Below, one piece after another: positions 12,234 to 24,900 of a DNA stretch of 64,000 nt. The DNA is from Macrotrachela quadricornifera (Eukaryota; Rotifera; Eurotatoria; Philodinida; Philodinidae): assembly GCA_022393335.1 (NCBI GenBank), contig JAJEKB010020357.1:140908-204907 (forward strand). Reading direction: 5' to 3'. The position numbers were made by a program, and so were the translations under genes. Each line of letters opens with the position of its first letter. Positions within the stretch are counted from its first letter, which is position 1. The notes beneath the pieces are model-generated. The model was not told the DNA's origin and made no database searches. It saw only the letters and a program-made list of their open reading frames with translations.

Positions 12234-12930
12234 TTAATGCTCATTGGTACTGGTAGCAGCATATTTATGTGTATTAAGATGAACTCCATTGCCGACTTGT
12301 TCTACTGTTGAATATCGTCCAGCAACAAAAGCTGATAAAGATAAAGCTATATAAGCAAATATAACAGCGGCAAGCATTGAACGTGATGAATGTGAATTGA
12401 TCAATTTGTGTGAACCATAATCGACTAAACTGGCTGTCATTAATACGCATCCAATGAATATTATTAAAGGAGTAATAAAACGACGATCACTTGCTTTTGG
12501 TACTTCAAGAGCCGAGAAAATACCGCCAACTAATAAAAATAAAATACCCAATAAACCAACGATAAATGTTGTTGGTTGAAAGAAAGCAAAGCATGATTCA
12601 CCAGTTTTGCACATTTGAAAAAGACCCTATAAAATGTTTTAAGAAAATAAGTAAAATAAGAAACAAAAATAAATAAAATTTATGGAAGTATTAAATAGGA
12701 GAACAACATTAATTTAATATTTATTTTATGAAACTGAGAAATACAATACGTACGTTCCAAATATAGCCATACTCATGATCAACAACTAATTTTCCAACCT
12801 GAATTGTCTGAACAGCAGGTTTGATTGTCCAATAATTAGTACCAAGTGCAATAGCACCTAGTATAACTCCCAAGAAAGCACAAATGGCAGCTAAAATAGC
12901 TAAGCGACGGTTAAGTGGTTCGTATGTCAT
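12234..12930 (-). CDS. Claudin/PMP22-family four-TM protein
   Basis: Two exons on the minus strand, 12930-12754 and 12626-12234, joined phase 0 across a 127 bp intron (donor GTACGT, acceptor ATAG), giving 189 aa. TM1 spans about residues 10-30 and is followed by a TNYW element. Across the splice, IWN-GLFQMCKTGESC reproduces the W-(G)L(W/F)-x2-C-x(n)-C signature of the first extracellular loop of claudins/PMP22/EMP proteins. Three further hydrophobic helices follow at about residues 76-98, 107-127 and 142-162. There is a short polar C-terminal tail. Members build cell junctions or modulate channels and membrane domains; the tail has no obvious PDZ ligand, so junctional anchoring through ZO-type partners is not supported. 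The first ATG gives the normal family N-terminus. Confidence 0.85.
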
Positions 12931-14599
12931 ATTGATTTCTTGTTATATTAATGATGGCGTATGTAAAATGGAAACTGAAAAGACAAAAATACAGATGTAT
13001 TTCAAAACAAACTGATAAATTCATTTCTATAAGAGAAATAACGATAGAAAAAAGAAAATTTATATCTAAACATGCGATCTGTTTATTGTACAGTCGATAA
13101 TAGAGTTGTATTATAAAGATAAAAATATAGTAATGTAAACTTTCCAATAGAACTGTTTTCCTCTATATTGAAAATAAAATCTCGAAATTACGGACCAGTG
13201 ACGTATTTTGAAATTCAAATATTTTCTAACATTTAAAAATAATACAAACTAACGCCACCTGTTGACTAAGATTTACTTTTCCTACACGAAACTATCTAAA
13301 TTTTAACTATAATAAAATGATTATTTGGATATTGAACGCATTGTAATAAAAATAATAGACAGCATCTATATTCATAAAATTATTACTAAAAAATATTTAA
13401 ATTTCACATAAAAATCATTTATGTATTGTTAGATTTTGATTTAGAAAATGAATTATATTTGCAACAGAATACTTATAAAATTTTGCATTATAAAATATTG
13501 AATAAGTATATCATACCTTACATTCTTTTTCTGTACATATGATTTAATGACTAGCAAAAGACATTAAAAAAAATTGATTATCCTTTATAGTTTTTTGTTC
13601 AAAATGTAAGCAGCATGATTTACAAAGCTATTTTAAGCACGCCATTCGAACAAAGTTTCAATACTTCAAAGAAATAGGACCAAAATCTATAATATGACTA
13701 GTTTTATTTTGCCAAATATTCATTGATTAATTAATTGGTAGACAAGCATAGAAATAATACTCTTTCTCATTGGTATAAATGCAATGCTAAACCGAGACTT
13801 CAATTCTTCGAATATTAAATGCTCTTATCTTCAGTTATGAAGACTTAAAACTGAAAAATATCAAATATTCGATGGGATACATCATCATAAATATAGTATA
13901 AACATGACCTAATCGTTTGTTTATGTTAGCCACTTATTGAGTATATATCAAGCAGTAAAAATTCTGTTGTCAATGGAACAAATGCATCGTAAAATAATTC
14001 GATTCTTTCTTTTTTTCTTCATTCTATTCTGGCTCTGAATGAATGTCTAATACGATACAAGTGATGCTTGACATTTCGGTACAGACATATTGTCTAGTCT
14101 ATTCGTACATATTCAATAATATAGAAATAAATCTATTATACTTTCATGATTAATCTTACAATTATCTTTTTATAAAATATCATTATCATAAAATTATATC
14201 AATCCAATAAATTGTATACACATTACAGACTTATATTATGCAGATATTCTAATTCAACTTATGATTTTTATGAAGAATAAAAGTATATGATAAATCTTGA
14301 TGAAACATCATCAAAATATTAAAGAATTTTAATAAACTATATAAATATATATTGTTTGATTAAATATTTTTATTTCAATATTTATATATTAAGTATACAT
14401 GAATACAGTTTAGACATAATGATATGATTATTGTATATTATCATAAGACACAACATGCATGTATAAGATTGACTGAATGTATATAAAAAAAAACAAAACA
14501 AAACAAAGCAAAAGATGTTGATTAGTGTGTAGAATACACTATGAACTATCTGACAGTATATATGATTGTATAAATATGATAATAATAGTATATCTGACA
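12931..14599. other. Intergenic, nothing recognisable
   Basis: A 1.7 kb AT-rich gap between the claudin-like gene and the 3' end of RYK, both on the minus strand. Only short spurious frames are present. It must include the claudin-like promoter on the left and RYK 3' UTR on the right; neither has a distinctive visible motif. Confidence 0.4.
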
Positions 14600-17500
14600 T
14601 TAAATGTAACGAGCTAATTGTCCATAAAATTCCACTAATGATTGAAGAAGTGAAGTCATTGATGGACGTTGATCTATTGAAATTATCCAACAAGCACTCA
14701 TCAATTTAAATCTATATACAAAGAAAAATAAATCATATTATTATAATAGATTTGATTAAATAATAATGGCTTACAATGAATCAGGACAATTCATTGGTTG
14801 TACAAGACGATGATTATTTTGTAGATGTGTTACTAAATTGCATGATTCAATTTCAGCATAGGGTTGTAAACCACGACTCATCAATTCCCAGAGAAGAACA
14901 CCATATGACCACTAGTATAAAACAAAATAAGTAAAATAAATAATTAAATGAAGAACATGAACGAAACTTACAACATCTGAAGCTGTAGAAAAACGTCGAT
15001 CATTAATTGATTCAATAGCCATAAATTTTAATGGACGACTTTCATTTGACGTATCCGTTGGAAGACAATCATAATCTTGTGGGAAAAGATCATGTGACAG
15101 AGCATAATCAGTTAATTTCACCGTTAGATCATCCATGACTCTACAAAATTGATTAAAATAAAAAAAATCATTTGAATAAAATAGAATTAGTAATTGTCGA
15201 TTTTCACAATTCTTAATAATAGCAATCTATTATTTAATAAAAATCCTAAATAAATTTTTCACTATATCATTCAATGAATAATCAAGTGTTTATATAAGAT
15301 AAAGCAAAATTAAAACTTAGATTATTTCTATTGGCAAATTTCAATATCAAATCTGCAGTAAAGACTTTTTGATTATTATTTATTACGACATCTCTTTTCT
15401 TACAAAATAACATTTGATAAATGATATCTTATTTTTAATATAATCTATTCAAAATTGAACTTATATACACATACATTCTAATTAATAATGACTAATAACA
15501 GTATTATCCTTCTTCGAATATTCTATATTCGAAATGAAAATATCATAATTAATTTTATATCTTGCAAAAGTCCAGTAAAATAGAACGAATAGAAAAAAAG
15601 TGTCAGTACGCAAATACGTAGGTCAATTCGAATAAAATAAAGCAAACAAAAGAGATAAGATATTTAAAAAAAATATTATATCATCATTTAGATTGTATAT
15701 GTGCTGTTGTAAATAATGTTTTGCTGTTTTTTACCTTCAAGAACATCCCGTAATGATACGTACGTAGGCGTTTTAAATATCTATGCACCAGATGCAATCG
15801 CTTCTCTTGTCTCTGTTTTTTTTCATTAATATTTTTCTTATTTTTTTAGGGAGAATGATGAAAAAAAATCCCTTTTGACAAGTGGCACTACTCCTATTAA
15901 ATATCAAACAATATATGCTCATGTTATTCGGGATGACAAAATTCAAATTGAGTCGTCAAATGTAGTCGAAACAAATACTAACGATACTTATCTCCTATTT
16001 AATGACGCAATATCCGATCAAGCATATGAAACTGGTATGTAATATACAAATATATTTATATTTGATAATAAAGAATTATTTTTCTTTTTGTTTTTTTTGA
16101 ATAAATTAAAGCATGTTTTTCATTCGATGATGTTGATGTAACAACTCCTGTTGTATTCACAACAAAAACTACAAATGGCCATTTTCTATTTGAACGTCTT
16201 TTTCAACTTAATCATGTCACTGCTATTAATCCTTCTACAACAATTCGAATGCATCAAATTAATCATTCAAAAGCACTTTCATCGAATACGGTTGCAATGG
16301 CTCGACCATTCGATGAATTTCTTGCAAATCCAGCTATATCTAATAATCCTCTTGATGTACAAAATAATAGTATAATAACAAAATCGGACAAAGATTAAAT
16401 TAATATATATCATTTTTTAAATTACTTACAGACAATTTCGTGTACCAATATCTTTCATTAACATTTTACGTCTATGTAAAAAATGCAAACCTTTGGCTAT
16501 ATGTATCGCCATATAAACTAGCTCTTGTGTTGACAACAACTACAATGAAATATAATGATATGAAAAAATTAATTTTCTTTTTCTTTTTTTATTTTATTAA
16601 TTACTAACTTGTTTTCGAGCATTTGTACGATTTTGAATAATAAATCGTTTAAGAATTCCTTTATTACTATAAGGATATACAATTAATGGATATGGTGATA
16701 ATTCATTTTTGTAGACAATGCCTAATGGACTATTTATATTTGAATGTTTTAATTTAGCAAATAAATAACAATCATGTAACATTTGATTAAGTTGTAATGA
16801 TGTTGCTGATGAATTTACAGTTTTACCATAGATATATTGTGTTGAGATATTTATTGATGAATCATTTAAAGAACAATGAAGTAGACGACCAAATTTACCT
16901 ATAAATATAAATGAAAGAAAATATGATCAATTTTGTTTTCTATAAGGAAAAGTAAAGACAACTTTTTTTACATTGAAAATAAAAATTACCAAAACTCTAA
17001 ATCATCAAATTTTGATGGTGTTCAAACTCGATTTTTTTTTTGGATACAAAGGTGAATTAGTTTTTCTTATTGTTCTTTGTAAAATGTACAGCTTTTCAAG
17101 CTGTATATTTTGGTATAATTTTTTTTAAATACATCGTACTACATGACTGATAACTGATATGCATAATACGGCAATTTAACCTGCGTCACTCTTTATGTAT
17201 ATAAATATATTTCGTATTATTTTCGTTTTGATCATATACTATCAATGCTATTTTTTGCAAGTAAATATGAACCATCTGTCACACTAATAAAATCAAAAGT
17301 GTAAATGACAACCCTTGTATGTAAAATTTTATCTAGGTTATATCGACTTTAATAATAATATGAAAAAGAGATTTTTTTTTGTTTTTAAAAGAAATAATAA
17401 TTAACAATATACCTTCCATAATAATTTCATGTAATGTAACTCGATTTTGATCAATAGTAGAATCAGCAAATATTGTTGAAGATAATAATTCATCAGCTGT

Positions 17501-18637
17501 TTTTAAAAAATCATATTGAGTACATGAATATAAGCTAACATCTTCAAAATTAGTCATATCAAATGATACTGGTAATGTTTGATGTTCTTGATTATTATCA
17601 ATCAAACTAAAAAGAAAAAAGAAAATAATAAGATTCTGTTTTTTTGTAATATTCTAAATTGAATAAAATATTTACTTTTCAGATGTTTTCTTTTTAACTC
17701 TTGTCATTCGATAGAGACAAAATAAACTCATAGCTGTACAAAATACAAGTAAAAAAACAATAAGAGCTATCATTAATGAATAAGTTAATATAGTAACAAT
17801 TGTTGTTGATGCAAAATCTCGATAAAGAGCTAAATAATAAGAATAATGAAAACAAAAAAAAAATAGAAGAACATTTTTATTTTTATAAAAACTTACATTC
17901 TTTAATAAGAAAATAATTATTAATTTCATTTGAATTATAAAATTGAGTAAGTAAAGAACGATTAATAAATTCATTTTGACAAAATTTTAAAAATTTTATA
18001 TTTATTATCATTGATGTATAATTTGTTGTTGAATTATAAAAACGAAAAAATATTGAACAATTAACTTGATTTAATGATAAACAAGGAAAGAATATACTAA
18101 ATGCTATACGAACAAAAAAAGAAGTTATTCTTTTAATCGAAATTTAATTTTTATTCATACTTGATATTTCTCTTGGTACAATCCCTTTTTCATTTATATT
18201 CAATACTGGTCGTAATACAACTTGTTCATCACTTGAACTTGTATTATATTCATAATATAATTTTGGCTTTAATAGAAAGAAAAAAAAAATAATAAGTTAT
18301 ATATTAAGTTTTTATTAGTTGTAAATTTAAATAACATACTGTATTAATATCAAATCTATCTTCACTCCAAGTTAATTGAACAAAATGAATATTCGAAGGT
18401 ACTATTAAAGAAGATTTCAATGCTGAATATCGAATTTGATTTTCATGAATAAAATATAACTGATGTTCATTCAAGTCTAAATATTACAAAAAAAAAAAAA
18501 TTTTCAAATTATGAAGAAAATATTCAATATATAATACTGAATAATTGTTGAATAGAAATTGAATCAAGATATAAATTAAGTTGAGCATTAATTAAATTAA
18601 TACATAATATTATTAGAAAGATATTCATTTTATTCAT
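14600..18637 (-). CDS. RYK: RYK/Derailed Wnt receptor, WIF domain plus pseudokinase
   Basis: Eleven exons: 18637-18538, 18476-18340, 18266-18161, 18103-17897, 17829-17676, 17606-17413, 16898-16609, 16539-16430, 15140-14972, 14911-14775 and 14711-14600. All have GT-AG borders and sum to 1716 nt in frame, 571 aa (human RYK is about 607). A signal peptide (NIFLIILCINLINA) is followed by a WIF Wnt-binding domain, a TM helix near residues 192-218 and a kinase-like domain. Glycine loop EGKFG and the Lys of YGKTV are kept. The catalytic loop reads MKDIGTRN where active kinases have HRDLAARN, and DFG is replaced by DYA, as the family is known for altered HRD/DFG. Downstream motifs such as PLKFMAIES, SDVWSYGVLLWELM and a terminal CW...RP element match RYK. 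It acts as a Wnt5-type guidance receptor at the cell surface. Two in-frame ATGs occur at the start; the first is used. The intron at 15141-16429 is unusually large. Confidence 0.95.
15850..16398 (+). pseudogene. Unidentified two-exon gene fragment inside a RYK intron
   Basis: On the strand opposite RYK, two open blocks (15850-16034 and 16112-16398) are bounded by canonical signals (TTTTTTTAG before the first, GTATGT after it, TTAAAG before the second). They join in phase to about 157 codons ending at a TAA only 31 bp from the next RYK exon. The encoded sequence has normal amino-acid diversity but matches no family I recognise; parts read as polar, possibly extracellular or disordered. No proper start is visible. 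A tiny leading exon (ATG at 15753, donor GTAGGC at 15764) would be in phase and could make this a complete nested gene. Otherwise it is the 3' end of a duplicated gene that inserted here. Function unknown; fragment status is inference. Confidence 0.45.
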
Positions 18638-18956
18638 AAAAAAAAAACGTACAATTCCCTTCTCATACATTCATAATTCATATGAACAATATTTTATTTT
18701 CGTATTGGTGTAAAAAAATAGAGAGCGCTGTAAATTATTTTAAATCTCATTGGTTAAATATTTGATTAAACAAAGATCATCTATCCATCATTCATTCATT
18801 TCAGTCAATTTATAAAATAAATAAATTATATTTTTTTTTATATTATGTGTCACTAAATAAATTCATTTTGTAATAATTTTATATTGGTTAGAAAATTTTT
18901 TAGTTATATAAAACTAATACATATATATACAAGTGAATTTTTAAAATCTAAATATC
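18638..18956. promoter_or_regulatory. Shared upstream region between divergent RYK and XRN1
   Basis: RYK (-) and XRN1 (+) start codons are only 319 bp apart and diverge, so both promoters must lie in or through this AT-rich stretch. Poly-T and TATA-like runs are present, but these are not informative at this base composition. A bidirectional promoter is inferred from geometry only. Confidence 0.4.
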
Positions 18957-21900
18957 ATGGGTGTACCAAAGTTTTATCGATGGATATCAGAAAGATATCC
19001 AAATATTGGAGGAATAATCAATGATTATCAGGTATTCATATTTTTATTCATTTATAATATATTTATTATCTTTTTTTTTCTTATTCTAAAGATACCTGAT
19101 TTTGATAATTTCTATTTGGATATGAATGGAATAATTCATACATGTTCACATATAAATGAAGATAATTGTGAAATAAATGTAACAGAAGAAGAAATATTTC
19201 GAAATATATTTTATTATCTTGATGTAAGTTTTAATTTAATTAAGAAAAAAAAATCTATGTAAAAATTTTCAAGTTTTTATTTCGAATGATAAAACCAAAA
19301 AAAGTTTTTTTTATGGCTATTGATGGTGTTGCACCACGAGCAAAAATGAATCAACAACGTGCAAGACGTTTTCGTGCTGGTCGTGATCGAACAAAAAAAT
19401 TACAAAGTCTTGCAGAAAAATCAGGTCGATCATTCAAAGAAACAGCTGCTAATCATTTTGATACAAATTCTATTACACCTGGTAAAAGATATATTTATTT
19501 TTTATATTTGATATAAATTATTTCGTTCGGGTTTTTTTATTTTTTTAAAGGAACAAAATTCATGGTTAATCTTCATGAACAATTAAAATATTTTATACAT
19601 ATTAAACTTACTACTGATCCATTATGGGAAAATGTTGATATTCATTTATCTGGTCATTTAGTAAATATTTTAAAATGAATTATTTTATTGTTTTTTTATA
19701 ATTTATTTTCTTTTTAATTAGACACCTGGTGAAGGTGAACATAAAATAATGGATTATATTCGATATATACGTTCACAACCTGGATATGATATGAATACAA
19801 AACATTGTTTATATGGACTTGATGCAGATTTAGTAATATAAATGTGTTTTTTTCTTTATTTTGAAATAAAATAATAAATTTTTTAGATTATGCTTGGGTT
19901 AGTAACGCATGAAATGCATTTTACACTCTTACGTGAAGAAGTTAAATATGGTTCAAAAAAAATAAATAAAATGTAACAATCAATATGTTGTTTCTTTTTT
20001 TAAATTAAATTTTTCAATATTTATAAATTAGTCTTTCACCTGAAGAAATTACTTGGCATTTACTTCATACATGTTTATTACGTGATTATATCGATCTTGA
20101 ATTTCGTTCACTAAGAGTAAGTTTAAAAGTATGTGTTTTGTTTTACTTTCATTATGAAAATATTTTTATTTTTAAAGAATAAATTAAAATTTCCGTATAA
20201 TCTTGAAAATATTATTGATGATTGGATACTTATGGGTTATTTAGTTGGAAATGATTTTATTCCACATTTACCACATTTTCATATTAATGAAGAAGCATTA
20301 ACAATCTTATGGGATACATATAAAAAAATTTTACCCACACTTGATGGTTAATTTAATTTGATATATTAAAATTTAATTGATTTTGTTTATTTTTTAAATT
20401 TAGGTTATATGAATGAGAATGGTGAATTAAATTTACCACGTTTTGAGATTTATCTAACAGAATTAGCAAAATTCGATCATCAACGATATGCAAATGATAA
20501 TGATTCATTTAGACATTTAGATAAATTAAATAAATCTAAGAAAGGTTCATTCAAAAATAAATCTCATTCTGATAGTAGTGGTTTTGATCTTGCCGTATTA
20601 GATAAATTAACGAATATATCAACAAATGAAAATCAAAATTCTAATAATGAAAAACTTGATAAAATTATTTTAAATGCACAAGTATCATCTGATTTATCTT
20701 CATTATCAGATGATAATGATCCTTCATCAGATTCTGATACACTTAGTGCAAAATCAAATAATGATGATGATGATGATGATGATAAAAAAGAAACTTCTTC
20801 AGTAAAACCTAAAGTAATAAACAAAGATGATATTAATAAAATGCCATTAATTGAAGCTGAATTTCGTCAACATAAAAATCATTATTATCGAGAAAAAATG
20901 AAAATTAATTTAACATCAACAGATCAACTTCAAATATATGTTGATCAATATATAGAAGCTTTACAATGGATTTTAAAATATTATTATCAAGGTTGTCAAT
21001 CATGGTCATGGTTTTATCCACATCATTATGCACCATATTTATCAGATTTAAAAAATTTTAAAAATTTAAATATTATATTTAATAAAGGAATACCATTTAA
21101 ACCATTTGAACAATTATTAAGTATGAAATTTTTATATCAATATTAGATTTATTTTATAAAATAGAGACTAAGGAGTTATATCTTATTTTTTAGAAAATGT
21201 TAAACAAATACTAAAATTACATATAGGATATCTTAAGAATCATGATCGATTTTGAACATAAACTACTACCTTTACTGACTGAAAAATAAAAATTTTTGCA
21301 CTTTTTTAATTTTAAAAAGTAGAATACAACGCGTTTTACTTATTTAAACTTCGATTATTTTTAAAAACTTTGAGAATAAAATATATTCTTAAATTAATTG
21401 AAAAAAAAATAATTATTTTATAGGTGTTCTTCCACCAACAAGTAGTGATCTTTTACCAATTGAATTACAACCATTAATGAACGATCCTGCTAGTCCATTA
21501 TTACATTTTTATCCTGAAAATTTTGAATTAGATCAAAATGAGAAAAAAAAAGATTGGGAAGCTATTGTTCTTCTTCCATTTATTGATGAAGAACTTCTCT
21601 TAAATACTATAACACAACATTATAATAAACTTGATTCAAATGAACAAAATCGTAATCAACAATATCCATCATTATGTTTTCGAACAACATCAAAATTACA
21701 ACCAATAGAGAATTCTTTACAAAATAATCCATATTTTCCATCATTAAAAGAAACTCGAGCATCATTTAAAGAATTTTCAATTGATTATTATCAATTAGAA
21801 AATCAACAAATAAAATATGGACGTTTTCAAGATAAAGATATGGTATATTTTCCTAAATTTCCAATTTTAAATGTTTTACCATATAAATATGATTATAAAA

Positions 21901-24900
21901 CTAATGCTGTTAATTTATTTGAATCACGTTCACAAGCAGCAACTCTTGTTTTAAGTTTAACATATCGACCAGATTCAGATTGTATAAAATATAATGATGA
22001 ATGGAATCCTAAAAATGATAAATCTTCTTTACCATTTCAAATAACAAATCAACGATTATTAATTGAACGTTATCTTGGTAAATGTGTTTTTGTTAATTGG
22101 CCACATTTTCAATATGGAATTGTTTGTGCTATTAGTGATTATCGACATTTACATATATGGTCAAATATTCCTGGTGGTTCAGCATTTTATTTTGAACCAA
22201 TAAATAATGATAATAAACTAGATTATAAAAATTTTATTCAAACACCACTTAATGTATCGAATTCTGCATTTGAAATATCAATTGATAATAATAATAATAA
22301 ACCAGTTGCATGTGTATCATTACCAGCAAATGAAATACAAACACAAATGGAATATACAAAAGCACTTAATATTAATCGAAATTATGGAAATCGACAAGGT
22401 ATTTCAATTGGACCAATACCTATTTTACTTTATGTTAGTCCATTGATTGGTTATCGTACAAAATGTTCATCATCATCAGACAAATGTCGAACAACAATGT
22501 GTTTTTCAAATCAAGCTTTAGCATATCCATTACAAACAACACTTTTTAAATTACCAAATTATAAATATGATTTCGACAAAATTCCTCAAACAATTCATGA
22601 TTATTTTAAAATAAATGATTCTATATTTGGTCTTCAACAACCATATTATTCCTCTATAGGTCATGTAGAAAAAGTAAATAAAGATAATCATGGAAAATAT
22701 TCAGTTTTATGTCAAATGGAATCATCTGAACTAGTACATCAACCTGATATTCATCAAATAGCACCTAAATTAAATAAATATCAATTAAAATATTTTACAG
22801 CACAAGAGATTGGTGATCGTTTAAATATCTTACCTTGTGTTATATCAAAAATAACTGGAAAAGTTAATGTTATTGGTAAAACTAATCGACGTCGAAAAGC
22901 TAATCCGACTAATATTGGACTTTTATGGAAGTCTAATAAACCTGTTAAACAGGTAGATAATACTTAAAATTTATTTGTTAAAATCTCTAATGAATATTAA
23001 TCGTTCAAATATTGAATCAAGCAGATATTACAGTCCTCGGTAGATTCAATTTTTTAATATCTGCCTCTAATTTGGTCTCCTCTGAGAATATTATTTATTT
23101 ATAATAGATTAGCTTTTTTCTAGAATTTAGTAATTCGATAAAAATTGTAAATTTTATCAAGATACGGAATACATATTAAATTAACATTAAGAGAATCTTA
23201 TTAGTTCAAAAGTGACTTCAGAATATTAATAGAAATATTCTAAAATAAAATTGTTGTTAATGTCTAACTTTTTTGAATAGAACATATTGGAATGAAAATT
23301 ATTCGCGATATTGATTTCAGAACACGTCGATTAAAAGAAAAAACAGATTAACATTTATCTCATCACTGTCGCATCGAATATTATTTGTTGATATTTTTTA
23401 TAAACGTTGATAAACAAAAATAGAATAACATTAGTATGATTTCTTAGTATTATTTTGAGATGAGATCACGTGAATTTGTTCATAGTATGGAGAAGAATAA
23501 TAAATTGTCAAATTTTTCAAAATCATTGAGCTCATATCTATGATACATACATACGGATGACAAGCACTGATAGCTTTTTCACACATTGATTTTTAGATCA
23601 ATCATAAACCAATATATATATATATATAAGTCGGTAGATTATGCTAGGCGAACAAGCTGGACGCTGCTCGAAGTTTCACTCATATCTAACTTGATCTGAT
23701 AAGGTCCAATTTGTATCTATCAGCGGTTTGATTTGTAGGACCGTGATAAAGATAAATAAGAGATTTATAGAAAAGCTACAAGACATTATTTTTATTTGAA
23801 ATTGCCTTTATGAAGAGGTCCCGCGACCATAGAGAAGCTCTAAGAAATTAAAGTTGAAATGGACATTTTATTCTCGAGATACTAAATTTCCAAAACTGTT
23901 CACTTTTTTTGACTTTCTTGTGATAGATGATCATTGTTTTTAGACATTCAATAACATAAGAAAGAAGCATCGATTTTGGCTGAAATTTTTCGGACATTTC
24001 AATAACCATGAGTCTCCTACATAGGCAAAATTTTAGATCAAAATAATTTTGTTTAATATTTTTATATACACATTATCAGATGTCAAATATTTAATGTAAT
24101 GGTCATCAATCGGATTCAACAGCTCAAGGAGTGATAGCCTTCTTAATGATTTTAACTAATAACATTAAGATCTACTATAATAGACAAAACATGAGCTGAA
24201 AGTTAATAGAACAGTTTAATTACTTCAGATTTCTATTATATAAACTTATTTTTTGCTTTAATATGGAAAGACGATATATAGTACTCATTTTTGCATTGTT
24301 AGACATCGGAAATGTGCTTATCAATGAAAAAGACTATTAGTCATCATTATTAGTATTTAGATTAGTGATGCTCATTGTGACTGACAACTTGTCGATGTAC
24401 ACCATGCTTAATATTTAACTCTTTTGGGCTACAATAAACGATTAAAAAAGGCGCCGCTATCGTGATAGATGTTTCCAAAATAAATAACTAATCTTGAGGG
24501 TGAAGCTGTTTTTGAAAAAAAGTACGAGCATAAAAAAATGACTTGTTTTAATCAGTATAATTGAGTAAGTTTCATTATTCAAATTCAGTTGACTAATAAT
24601 TTTCATCTTTAAATTATTATAAAATGAGTTGAAAATAGAAAATCTTATTTAGATGAATCCAGATTTTCTATAACTGAACGAATTTTTATTTTTAGCTTCA
24701 TGGTTATACAAGAAAAATGGATGAAGTATGGTATTATTCCGATGCAGCTATAATTATTATATCTGATTATGTATCACGGTTAGTTTTTCTTATTGTAACG
24801 ATAATAAAATATTTAATATTCTTTAGTTTTCCTGAAATTATTAATGAAATACAAAAAAAACCAAGAGATGATAATTATTTCGAATCAAATATTTGGCCAG

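Noticed and set aside
20633..20824. Antisense Ser-rich frame opposite XRN1
   Set aside because: It is the reverse reading of an Asp/GAT repeat in the XRN1 linker.
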